Shown here: positions 1-7,640 of the stretch, piece after piece
Position numbering within the stretch: position 1 is the stretch's first letter
Layout of the letters: every line of letters begins with the position of its first letter
Assembly (NCBI GenBank): GCA_964492555.1
Contig: CAZBKQ010000001.1
Coordinates: forward strand, 1 to 64,000
Reading direction: 5' to 3'
DNA length: 64,000 nucleotides
Source of the DNA: GCA-2709075 sp964492555
GTDB lineage: Bacteria > Pseudomonadota > Alphaproteobacteria > MPNO01 > UBA2964
Position numbers and translations under genes: made by a program
The notes under the pieces: model-generated
What the model saw: only the letters and a program-made list of their open reading frames with translations
Database searches by the model: none
What the model was told of the DNA's origin: nothing

Positions 1-1382
1 GAAAATTGCTGCGGTTGCAATATGACTTGCGGTCCGCGGTTCGTCAGGTCGGCATAGTATTCGAGCCACCACCAGAACAACGCCATGTCGGGGCGAAATT
101 CTGAATGCTGATCTATAACGCCTGTCCAGTGAAGGTTGTTGAACATGATCTTGCCCGCCAGGACGGACGCCCACTGTTCCTGCGTTAAATGGCAGGTGTG
201 ATCGGTTGAACGTTGGTCATCGAAACCCGCGTGAAACCCGCCTTCGGGATCAGCGGTCAGGATAAATGAAAACCCTGCATCGTCCCCGGATATCGTAAAT
301 CTGATGCTGGCGGTGAAATTTATAAATTCGCGGCATGTGAATCTGTTCATTTTTTCAAGATAGAGCGCCGTTCTCTGGTGCAAGTCTTGGCGGTCGCTTT
401 CCGCAAACCATTTTTTCAGCGCATTGATCTTGTCTTGTTTGCGTTTTTTCAACGCGTCGATCTCTTCAAGATAGTTGTCCCATGCGATTTCCGGATGGTT
501 GTGCGTAAAGCCGCCGTCCCGCGTCCACTTATCCGACGGGTACATATAGGCGATTTCGAAATCCCGCTCCGCGTAATGTTGTTGGCACCAATCCTCGAAC
601 AATACCGGGGTCGCGCGGCAAGCCCAGTTGCAATGTAGCATCGTATCGTCCAGCCAGCAGAAATCTCCTGCAAACGGCACGATGTAATCGACATTGAGGT
701 TTTTGACCGCGCGGTCCTGTTCGTCAAAATTGGCCCTCTTGTTCCTGACCATTTCGCGCATTTCTTCCTCTGCGAATTTGAAGCGGCCGGGAAATGAAGA
801 AACGCCTGCATACTGAACGAGCGCGATATCGAAATGATCGAACCGCTCATTGAGGCGGCGATAAAACATGTCGTCTGTCGGACAATCATTTATGTTCAGT
901 ATGCTCGCCGTGGGATGGTCAATCGCCAGAGCACAGTTTTCCCAGTCCTGTGGCTTCGATTCAGCTGCCGGAAGGAAAGTGAGCTTGAGATCGCCGCCGA
1001 GGTCCACTGACTCCCAAGGCATTATTTTCCGAATATTGTAAAACCCGAGCCGCCGCATCGTCATCTCTATCGTCTGGGCGCGTAAACCGGGGTGCCAGGA
1101 ATACTCCGGCAGCAACAACGTTACGTCTCGCGGGATTAAATCCAACGATGGCACATGAAAATGATCTTCGTGGCCGTGCGATATAAAGACATGCGTAACG
1201 CCGTCGAGCACTTCCTCCGGGGACATCCGGACATCGGGAAATTTCCAGGTGGTGAAATTATAGACGGGCTCGTTAATAAGCCACGGGTCGCATAACAGAG
1301 CGCCAAAATCGCCCTCGACCTTGATACAGGCGTGGGTCACCATTGTTAGGCATATTACCGAATTTTCGGCTTCTCTACTCAT
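1..1382 (-). CDS. MBL-fold metallo-hydrolase (UlaG/CMP-sialate-hydroxylase-like), 3' end off window
   Basis: Reading the minus strand from the ATG at 1382 gives an open frame of about 460 codons that runs off the left edge, so the C terminus is missing. A second in-frame ATG at 1343 is possible. Near residue 80 is the metal-binding motif HGHEDHFH, which fits the HxHxDH signature of the metallo-beta-lactamase fold, followed by segments such as LPEYSW and LNINDCP that recall UlaG and the hydrolase-like domain of CMP-N-acetylneuraminate hydroxylase. I see no Rieske motif in the visible part. The gene ends the minus-strand group fcl-gmhA (24 nt after fcl), which places it in nucleotide-sugar or polysaccharide metabolism. 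The substrate is unknown; hydrolysis or hydroxylation of an activated sugar is only inferred. Confidence 0.75.
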   Translation of the reverse strand, partial: MSREAENSVICLTMVTHACIKVEGDFGALLCDPWLINEPVYNFTTWKFPDVRMSPEEVLDGVTHVFISHGHEDHFHVPSLDLIPRDVTLLLPEYSWHPGLRAQTIEMTMRRLGFYNIRKIMPWESVDLGGDLKLTFLPAAESKPQDWENCALAIDHPTASILNINDCPTDDMFYRRLNERFDHFDIALVQYAGVSSFPGRFKFAEEEMREMVRNKRANFDEQDRAVKNLNVDYIVPFAGDFCWLDDTMLHCNWACRATPVLFEDWCQQHYAERDFEIAYMYPSDKWTRDGGFTHNHPEIAWDNYLEEIDALKKRKQDKINALKKWFAESDRQDLHQRTALYLEKMNRFTCREFINFTASIRFTISGDDAGFSFILTADPEGGFHAGFDDQRSTDHTCHLTQEQWASVLAGKIMFNNLHWTGVIDQHSEFRPDMALFWWWLEYYADLTNRGPQVILQPQQF

Positions 1383-1406
1383 ATCGCGCTAAAACCGTTG
1401 TTGCGG

Positions 1407-2354
1407 TCAGATGCCATCTACGTTCTTAAGCATCCAATCGTAGGTTAGGCGGATTCCCTCGTTGAGCGTGGTGGTCGATTGCCAGCCCATTTCGAGCAAC
1501 AATGTCGGATCGACGAGCTTGCGCGGCATACCATCCGGTTTGGACGTATCGAACTTCAGTTCACCCGAAAAGCCGACTTCATCCCGGATGATTTCTGCGA
1601 GTTGTCTGATCGAAAATTCTTCGCCGGATCCGATGTTTATATGCGGTTCATCCGAATAGTGCTCCATCAAAAAAATAAGGGCATCGGCGCAATCACCGCT
1701 GTAAAGAAATTCACGCATCGGGCTGCCGGTTCCCCAGATTTCCAAGAACTCGGCGTTATCCGTCTTTGCCTTGTGCATTTTGCGGATCAGTGCCGGCACC
1801 ACATGACTGCTTTCTAGGTCAAAATTATCTCCCGGCCCGAAAAGATTGTTTGGCATCGCGGAAATAAAATCGCACCCATATTGCCGACGGTAGGCGGCGC
1901 ATAGTTTTATTCCCGCGATCTTGGCGATGGCATACCATTCATTCGTCGGTTCCAGAGGCCCCGTGAGCAGGGCGTGTTCGGGCATTGGCTGTTCCGCCTC
2001 GCGAGGATAGATGCACGCAGAGCCCAGGAACATCAGCTTTTCAACGCTGGCAAGATAAGAACCATGAATGATGTTGGTTTCGATCTGCAAGTTGTCGCAC
2101 AAAAACTCTGCGGGCCGGGTTGAATTAGCCATAATTCCGCCGACCGTGGCTGCCGCGATAAAAACGGCATCGGGTTGATTTTCCTTAAGCCATTTTTCAA
2201 CCGGTTCCTGCCGGCGTAGATCTACTTCTTCGCGGCCTGCCGTCAGGATCGTACAGTTTTGACTTTCGAGAGCCTTTACCAGAGTAGAGCCGACCAGGCC
2301 CCGGTGCCCCGCGACCCAGACACGTTTGTTCGAAAGATCATAAATTTTGTTCAT
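1407..2354 (-). CDS. fcl: GDP-L-fucose synthase-like epimerase/reductase
   Basis: This is a short-chain dehydrogenase/reductase of the GDP-4-keto-6-deoxy-mannose 3,5-epimerase/4-reductase family, which uses NADPH to finish GDP-L-fucose and related sugars. The start at 2354 is preferred over the longer frame from 2387 because a CGGAG ribosome site lies just upstream and the Rossmann motif GHRGLVGS then sits at residues 17-24. The catalytic set is visible: the GSACIYP segment (Ser112, Cys113), Tyr141 and Lys145 of YAIAK, and an SHVVPALIRK segment carrying the epimerase histidine. The 315-residue length is normal. It lies downstream of gmhA on the same strand, so in this locus it could act on a GDP-4-keto-6-deoxy-heptose instead of the hexose, as capsule heptose enzymes do. 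The fold is sure, the substrate is not. Confidence 0.88.
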   Translation of the reverse strand: MNKIYDLSNKRVWVAGHRGLVGSTLVKALESQNCTILTAGREEVDLRRQEPVEKWLKENQPDAVFIAAATVGGIMANSTRPAEFLCDNLQIETNIIHGSYLASVEKLMFLGSACIYPREAEQPMPEHALLTGPLEPTNEWYAIAKIAGIKLCAAYRRQYGCDFISAMPNNLFGPGDNFDLESSHVVPALIRKMHKAKTDNAEFLEIWGTGSPMREFLYSGDCADALIFLMEHYSDEPHINIGSGEEFSIRQLAEIIRDEVGFSGELKFDTSKPDGMPRKLVDPTLLLEMGWQSTTTLNEGIRLTYDWMLKNVDGI

Positions 2355-2430
2355 TACAATACTCCGATTTTTCCCGGTGGCGCTCAAGCGCCACCGTTGC
2401 CGTCAGATGCCGGACATGTGGCGGGGAGGG

Positions 2431-3012
2431 TCAGCTATTATCCACCCAACTCTGTTCTAGCACATCGCACAGCATGTGACCGATCAGGATGTGCATCTCT
2501 TGGATTCGGGCGATGACGGTCGACGGGACGATAAGTACCGGGTCGGCAATAGTCGCGAGTTTCCCGCCCGTGCCGCCGGTCAGCGCGGCGGCAGTCATGT
2601 CCAGTTCTTTGGCTGCGGAGAGTGCCCGCAATACATTCTCGCTGTTTCCTGAAGTGCTCAACCCAATGGCGACGTCGCCCGGCTTGCCGATGGCCCGCAA
2701 CTGGCTCTCGAAAATGGTTTCATAGCCGAAATCATTGGCGCCGGCGGTCAGTGTCGAACTGTCGGTGGTCAGCGCTATCCCGGCGATAGGCGCCCGGTTC
2801 ACGCGGTAACGGACAATCAGCTCCGCGGCGAGGTGCTGGGCGTCGGCGGCACTGCCGCCATTGCCGAAAAACATGATCTTGTTGCCGTTTTTAAGGGCGG
2901 GAACCGCTTCATCACATAGCGCCAAGAAAGGCTCTCGCACCTGCGATACAGTCTCCTTCGCGACACTCAGATGTTCAGCGCATTCTGCGGAAAAAAGTTT
3001 TTCGATATCCAT
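2431..3012 (-). CDS. gmhA: Sedoheptulose-7-phosphate isomerase
   Basis: GmhA converts D-sedoheptulose 7-phosphate to D-glycero-D-manno-heptose 7-phosphate, the first step of ADP- and GDP-heptose synthesis. The 193-residue protein is a single SIS domain: GNGGSAADAQHLAAE at residues 50-64 with His60 and Glu64, the phosphate-binding STSGNS loop near residue 120, and the QEMH motif with His174, the usual zinc and active-site positions. The start at 3012 puts the protein at normal family length with AGGA just upstream; the frame itself is open 45 codons further. It is the first gene of a minus-strand group leading to fcl and faces the plus-strand glycosyltransferase across a 240-bp region. Its partners GmhB and HddC are fused in one gene at 11738-12931, which supports a heptose role. 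Confidence 0.92.
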   Translation of the reverse strand: MDIEKLFSAECAEHLSVAKETVSQVREPFLALCDEAVPALKNGNKIMFFGNGGSAADAQHLAAELIVRYRVNRAPIAGIALTTDSSTLTAGANDFGYETIFESQLRAIGKPGDVAIGLSTSGNSENVLRALSAAKELDMTAAALTGGTGGKLATIADPVLIVPSTVIARIQEMHILIGHMLCDVLEQSWVDNS

Positions 3013-3250
3013 AATAATTCTGTCCTGTTTGTCGGGCGGCCATGAGCCGGATTTGGAGGATTTTCGGCAGGAAAATTGGTCCGGGTTCCAATTGAGTTGA
3101 TATTGTATGATCTCACTGCAATCAAGCAGGCTTGACGCCTTTTGCATTGGGCCATGAAGCTGTTACCACACAAGAAACAAAATTAACCCGGATTTATGAA
3201 ACTTTACCGGCAAATACGATTGGCCGAGACGCCCCGCGAGGCAACGCGCA

Positions 3251-4111
3251 ATGACCCCAGCGGTTAGCGTTATCATCCCTGTCTATGAACGCCCTGATCA
3301 GATTGTTACCGCGATCGGCAGCGTTCTGGAGCAGACATTCAGTGATTTCGAATTGATTATCGTTGATGACGGGTCGGGCCCCGCGGTCAAGGCGGCGGTG
3401 TCGTCGATTGACGATTCCCGCATCAGAATGGTCAGACACGAAACGTGTTGTGGTGCGGCCGCGGCGCGCAACACCGGTATTCAGGTGGCGCGGGCGGCAC
3501 TTGTTGCCTTTCTGGATTCTGATGATGAATGGATGCCCTGTAAGCTGGATGTACAAGTTGCTTTTTTGATAGCGGCACCCGAATGCCGTGCCTGTGTTTC
3601 CGCCTTTTTTGTTCGACCAAAAGGCGGACATGCCGACAGGCTGCACGTTCCGGCGGCCCGAAGGAATATCGATGATCTGTTGACTGTTTGTGACCTCAGT
3701 CCCGGTGCGACACTGCTTGCGGACCGTAGCCTGTTTGACGACGCGGGCTGCTTTGACCCTGGGTTCAAACGGTTCGAAGACTGGGACTGGCTCTTCCGTT
3801 GCCTTGACTATTCTCCTGTCCTGACTGTTCCGGAACCTCTGGCACGTATTCATGTCGGCAAATGGCCCGAAGCCGCGATCGTTCGCCAGGCTTCTGGTCA
3901 ATTGTTAGACAGACATCGGGAGCGTATCCGGCGGCTGGGGCTTGGCTCATATCTGCGGTTTCGATCCAGCCTCTACTATGAAATCGCAGCGGCCGCTTTC
4001 AAGCAGGGTTCGCCGATTGTTGCCGGATTTTACCTGTCCCTCAGCCTGATCTTGTGTCCGCTGGCGCCGCGCGGACTTTGGCGGCGGCTTTTCTGCCGAA
4101 AAACCGGTTAG
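3251..4111 (+). CDS. Family 2 glycosyltransferase
   Basis: This 286-residue GT-A fold glycosyltransferase probably moves a sugar from a nucleotide donor onto a growing surface glycan at the cytoplasmic face of the membrane. The N terminus shows the family 2 pattern: SVIIPVYERPDQ at the first strand, VDDGS in the nucleotide-binding region, and FLDSDDEW near residue 95, which carries the DxD metal and donor site. A later WDWLF segment resembles the catalytic ED/WDW region. A GAGG sequence lies about 9 nt before the ATG. It stands alone between the divergent gmhA and the operon starting at 4326, separated from the latter by 214 bp. Donor and acceptor cannot be told from sequence, but a heptose-derived donor made by the neighbours is a fair guess. 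Confidence 0.88.
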   Translation: MTPAVSVIIPVYERPDQIVTAIGSVLEQTFSDFELIIVDDGSGPAVKAAVSSIDDSRIRMVRHETCCGAAAARNTGIQVARAALVAFLDSDDEWMPCKLDVQVAFLIAAPECRACVSAFFVRPKGGHADRLHVPAARRNIDDLLTVCDLSPGATLLADRSLFDDAGCFDPGFKRFEDWDWLFRCLDYSPVLTVPEPLARIHVGKWPEAAIVRQASGQLLDRHRERIRRLGLGSYLRFRSSLYYEIAAAAFKQGSPIVAGFYLSLSLILCPLAPRGLWRRLFCRKTG

Positions 4112-4166
4112 TCGAGCTATTCTCGGCCAAAAAAGGATTTGTCCCCTGATTCGGGTAACCTGTGTG

Positions 4167-4198
4167 CTAATTGACCTTTGCAAGAAATGGCCAATTAG
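4167..4198. promoter_or_regulatory. Inverted repeat upstream of the sugar operon
   Basis: Two 10-base arms, CTAATTGACC at 4167-4176 and GGCCAATTAG at 4189-4198, are inverted copies with one mismatch, separated by 12 bases. The site is about 130 bp before the first gene of the TPP/PLP/radical SAM operon. It is not followed by a T-run, so it does not look like a terminator. The left arm contains TTGACC, which could also be a -35 element with a weak -10 near 4194-4199. A repressor or activator operator is the most natural reading, but no regulator gene is nearby. Confidence 0.35.
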
Positions 4199-4325
4199 AG
4201 TAATAACATCCTCCAACCACATTGGCTGTTTAGAGCCTGGTCGCAGCCGGGTTCCAGCGGCGAAACGCATTTGAAAGCATTCAGGTTTCGGCCCCCGCCG
4301 CCCGCTACCGGGAGAGTACTACGAG

Positions 4326-5279
4326 TTGAACGCAAATCGAAAATTCGATACCGGCACGATATACCGCAACATGCTGCGTATCAGGCGTGTCGAAGAAGAA
4401 ATCATCCGTCTTTATCCCACTGACAAAATTAAAAGCCCGGTTCATCTATCGATAGGGCAGGAGTCCGTCGCGGTCGGCGTTTGCGAAGCGCTGGAAAAGG
4501 ACGATGTCGTGTTTGGTACGTATCGCGGGCATGCGCTTTATCTCGCCAAAGGCGGTGATATGAACCGGATGATGGCCGAACTTTACGGCAAGTCGGATGG
4601 CTGCGGTCGCGGCAAATCGGGCTCAATGCATCTGGTTGATCCCGATGTAAATATGATGGGGACATCGGCTATCGTCGCTACCGGCATCCCGAATGCGGTC
4701 GGATATGCGCTGGCACTAAAAATGAAGGGGTCGGACCGCGCGGTTGCCGTGTTCTTTGGCGATGGCGCCATGGATGAAGGCGTTTTCCACGAGAGTGTTA
4801 ATTTCGCGGCGCTCAAGGAACTTCCCATTTTGTTCGTTTGTGAAAACAATAACTACGCGATTTATTCGCATATCGAAGACAGAATGAAGCGGGCGAATAT
4901 CTGCGAACGGGCGGCGGTCTATGGTCTCCCCGCGGTTCGAGTGGAAGACGGCGATCCGGAAAAGGCGCTTGATGTGACGGCGCAGGCTGTTGCATCGATC
5001 CGTGCTGGTGGCGGTCCGCAATTCATTGAATGTATGACCTATCGTTGGCGCGATCATGTCGGTCCGGACGAAGACCGGGTTATCGGATACCGGTCTGATG
5101 AAGAGCTGGATGACTGGATCGCCCGGGATCAGGTCGCTAAATTCGCGGCGGCGTTGCCGGACGATGAACGGTCGGCAATTGAGGCCGAGGTAGAGGCGGA
5201 AGTCGCGGCGGCGATCGATTTTGCCGAGAAATCCGAATTCCCCGCCGATGAGGAGGTGTTTGATTATGTCATCCGGTGA
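4326..5279 (+). CDS. Thiamine-diphosphate dehydrogenase E1 alpha-like subunit
   Basis: The 317-residue protein belongs to the alpha subunits of 2-oxoacid dehydrogenase E1 (pyruvate, acetoin and branched-chain types). It shows the usual YRGH motif at residues 67-70 and the thiamine diphosphate site GDGA at 145-148 followed 28 residues later by ENNNY. The start is a TTG at 4326 with a GGAG about 10 bases upstream. The downstream beta subunit begins inside its last 14 bases, so the two are translationally coupled. No lipoyl E2 or dihydrolipoamide dehydrogenase E3 gene occurs in the window, and the next genes act on nucleotide sugars. It is therefore more likely to form or transfer an activated two-carbon aldehyde onto a keto-sugar than to feed acetyl-CoA synthesis. 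That role is inference; E1-like pairs in antibiotic branched-sugar pathways are the precedent. Confidence 0.88.
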   Translation: MNANRKFDTGTIYRNMLRIRRVEEEIIRLYPTDKIKSPVHLSIGQESVAVGVCEALEKDDVVFGTYRGHALYLAKGGDMNRMMAELYGKSDGCGRGKSGSMHLVDPDVNMMGTSAIVATGIPNAVGYALALKMKGSDRAVAVFFGDGAMDEGVFHESVNFAALKELPILFVCENNNYAIYSHIEDRMKRANICERAAVYGLPAVRVEDGDPEKALDVTAQAVASIRAGGGPQFIECMTYRWRDHVGPDEDRVIGYRSDEELDDWIARDQVAKFAAALPDDERSAIEAEVEAEVAAAIDFAEKSEFPADEEVFDYVIR

Positions 5280-6327
5280 GGGCGCATCTTCGGAAATCAC
5301 CTATGCCGACGCCCTTTATGCAGCGGCGCATCAGGAAATGGAACGCGATCCCAGCGTATTTGTCTTCGGTCTCGGGGTTGACGATCCCAAGGGCATGTAT
5401 GGGACGACAAAGGATTTCCACAAGGATTTCGGCGCAGATCGCAATTTTGACACGCCGTTGTCCGAAGACGCCATGACCGGCGTCGCCGTCGGGGCGGCGC
5501 TTGCAGGTATGCGGCCCATTCATGTGCATCAGCGTATGGATTTTCTGCTCCTGTGCATGAACCAGCTGGTCAATATGGCGGCCAAGATGTCCTATATGTT
5601 TTCCGGCCACTACACGGTGCCGCTGGTGGTGCGCGGCATTATCGGGCGTAGCTGGGGACAGGGCGCGCAGCACAGCCAGGCGTTTCATTCCTATTTCATG
5701 CATGTCCCGGGGCTGAAGGTTGTCGCCCCGACGACGCCCTATGACGCTAAGGGCGCGATGGTCGCGGCCATCCGGGACAACAACCCGGTGATGTTCATGG
5801 AACACCGGATGCTTTACCGGCACTCCGGGATCGTTCCCGACGGTTTGTATGAAGTGCCGTTCGGCCAGGCCCGCGTTCTTGCGGAGGGAACCGACGTCAC
5901 AATTATCGGCATCAGCCACATGGTGGTCGAGTGTTTGCGCGCGAGCCATTTGCTGCGGGAGCAGGATATTTCAGCGGAAATCATTGATCCCGTTTCGCTG
6001 GCGCCGCTGGATATGGAGACGATTGAAAAATCCGTCAAAAAGACGGGCCGGTTGCTGGTCGTGGATAACGGGTGGCTGCCCTGCGGTGCCAGCAGCGAGA
6101 TTATAGCGCGGCTTGTCGAACGGCTCGGAGGCTCATCGGTCCAAATGGCCCGGTTCGGCTATCTGGAAACGCCGTGTCCCACCACCAAATCTCTCGAAAA
6201 TGTTTACTATCCGAATGCAAGGACGATTGCGCTGCGCGCCAATGAAATGATCAAGGGCGCGGGCGACAGCTGGGATCCCCCGCATGAGGAAAGTCAGGAA
6301 ATTGCTGAATTCAAGGGGCCATTTTAG
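5266..6327 (+). CDS. Thiamine-diphosphate dehydrogenase E1 beta-like subunit
   Basis: This is the partner of the alpha subunit, in the transketolase pyrimidine-binding plus C-terminal fold typical of PDH E1 beta. The start at 5266 is supported by AGGAGGT at 5251-5257 and by the family-typical opening ITYADALYAA near residue 11; the frame is open further upstream but lies inside the alpha gene. Recognisable segments are TPLSEDAMTGVAVGAALAG (the glutamate that activates thiamine lies here), the HQRMDFLLLCMNQ region and a C-terminal VVDNGW block. The length of 353 residues is slightly above the usual 325-340, the extra residues being at the C terminus. It is 12 nt from the DegT-fold dehydratase gene. 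Its function should follow that of the alpha subunit. Confidence 0.88.
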   Translation: MSSGEGASSEITYADALYAAAHQEMERDPSVFVFGLGVDDPKGMYGTTKDFHKDFGADRNFDTPLSEDAMTGVAVGAALAGMRPIHVHQRMDFLLLCMNQLVNMAAKMSYMFSGHYTVPLVVRGIIGRSWGQGAQHSQAFHSYFMHVPGLKVVAPTTPYDAKGAMVAAIRDNNPVMFMEHRMLYRHSGIVPDGLYEVPFGQARVLAEGTDVTIIGISHMVVECLRASHLLREQDISAEIIDPVSLAPLDMETIEKSVKKTGRLLVVDNGWLPCGASSEIIARLVERLGGSSVQMARFGYLETPCPTTKSLENVYYPNARTIALRANEMIKGAGDSWDPPHEESQEIAEFKGPF

Positions 6328-6339
6328 GCAGACCATATT

Positions 6340-7623
6340 ATGAGCGAGCGGAAAGAAGAGTTACTGGCGGCGGTTCGGGACAGTGTCGCCGCCTATTGCG
6401 CGGATCAGCACGATTACGGGTTTGATCCCGAAAATCCTGTCGTCAGGCTGCATGAGCCCACATTCAGCACGGACGAAATCAATGCCGCGCTGGAATGTAT
6501 GCTGACCACGCGTGTCACCATGGGCCCCAAGGTCAAGGCGTTTGAAAAGGAATTCGCGGACGCGCACGGTTTCGCTCATGGCGTAATGGTGAATTCCGGA
6601 TCCTCTGCCAATTTGCTGGCCGTCGCCGCACTCGCAAACCCCGAGACCGAGGATTGCCTGAAGCCCGGCGATGAGGTGATCGTTCCGGCATTGTCATGGT
6701 CTACCACCGTCTGGCCTTTGGTGCAGTCCGGGCTGGTGCCGGTAATCGTCGATATCGATCCAGTAACGCTGAATATCGACCCCGAACAGGTTGAGCGCGC
6801 AGTAGGGCCAAAAACACGGGGCATCATGATCGTTCCGGTTTACGGCAATCCCTGCGATATGGATGCCATCACCGATATCTGCAATCGGCACAATCTGGTT
6901 CTGATTGAGGATTGTTGCGAAGCGCTTGGCGCGACCTATGACGGCAAGCCGCTTGGCAAGTTCGGCCGTGTCGGCACTTTCAGTTTTTATTATTCGCACC
7001 ACATGACGACGCTTGAAGGCGGTATTTGCGTCACAGACGATACCGGCTATGCGGAGAATATGCGGATTATCCGCGCCCATGGCTGGGTGCGTGAGGTCGA
7101 GGACAAGACCCCCTGGCTGGAACGCTATCCGGAAATCGATGAACGGTTTCTGTTCGTGAATCTCGGTTATAATTTGCGGGCGACAGAACTCCAGGGTGCC
7201 ATGGGCACGGTACAACTTCCCAAGCTGCGTTCCTATGTCGAGGCGCGGCAGGCGAACGCGGTCTGGTTCCGGCGCGAACTTGGACAGCTTGAGGACTGTT
7301 TTGAGTTCCAGGAGCAGACGCCGAAGGGCGAACATTCCTGGTTCGGTTTCCCCATGAAGGTGCGCAAGGACGCATCCTTTAACGTAACAGAACTGCGCGA
7401 AGCCCTGGCGGCGGCGAATATTGAATCCCGGCCGATCATATGCGGCAATATCGCCTTGCAGCCGGCGATGAAGCTGTTCGAACACCGGACGGTCGGCGAC
7501 ATGGTCCACGCTACCGAAGTCATGCAGCGTGGATTTTCATTCGGCAACCATCAGGCGATCGATGAAGGCGCGCGGAACCATATTGCCGATACCGTTCGTT
7601 CGTTCGTCCGGTCTCGGTCCTGA
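6340..7623 (+). CDS. DegT-fold PLP enzyme with His for Lys: probable nucleotide-sugar 3-dehydratase (ColD/E1-like)
   Basis: The 427-residue protein has the fold of sugar aminotransferases (DegT/DnrJ/EryC1/StrS), with NSGSSAN at 85-91 and EDCCEALG at 190-197. The motif that normally carries the PLP-binding lysine (SFxxTKxxTxxEGG) reads SFYYSHHMTTLEGG, so His220 stands at the lysine position. Lys-to-His replacement is the known signature of the 3-dehydratases ColD (GDP-4-keto-6-deoxy-mannose) and E1/RfbH (CDP sugars), which remove the C-3 hydroxyl instead of transaminating. The cysteine cluster that holds the 2Fe-2S centre in RfbH is missing from the region before NLGYNLRATE, so it is closer to ColD, which needs only PLP and glutamate. 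It lies between the TPP pair and a GDP-mannose-dehydratase-like gene. A GDP-4-keto-3,6-dideoxy sugar is the predicted product. Confidence 0.87.
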   Translation: MSERKEELLAAVRDSVAAYCADQHDYGFDPENPVVRLHEPTFSTDEINAALECMLTTRVTMGPKVKAFEKEFADAHGFAHGVMVNSGSSANLLAVAALANPETEDCLKPGDEVIVPALSWSTTVWPLVQSGLVPVIVDIDPVTLNIDPEQVERAVGPKTRGIMIVPVYGNPCDMDAITDICNRHNLVLIEDCCEALGATYDGKPLGKFGRVGTFSFYYSHHMTTLEGGICVTDDTGYAENMRIIRAHGWVREVEDKTPWLERYPEIDERFLFVNLGYNLRATELQGAMGTVQLPKLRSYVEARQANAVWFRRELGQLEDCFEFQEQTPKGEHSWFGFPMKVRKDASFNVTELREALAAANIESRPIICGNIALQPAMKLFEHRTVGDMVHATEVMQRGFSFGNHQAIDEGARNHIADTVRSFVRSRS

Positions 7624-7640
7624 CGGGGAAGGAAAGCGTT

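Noticed and set aside
4326..6327. Pyruvate dehydrogenase complex genes
   Set aside because: No E2 or E3 genes follow, and the operon continues with nucleotide-sugar enzymes.
6340..7623. Perosamine-type sugar aminotransferase
   Set aside because: The Schiff-base lysine is replaced by His220, so transamination at that site is not possible by the usual mechanism.
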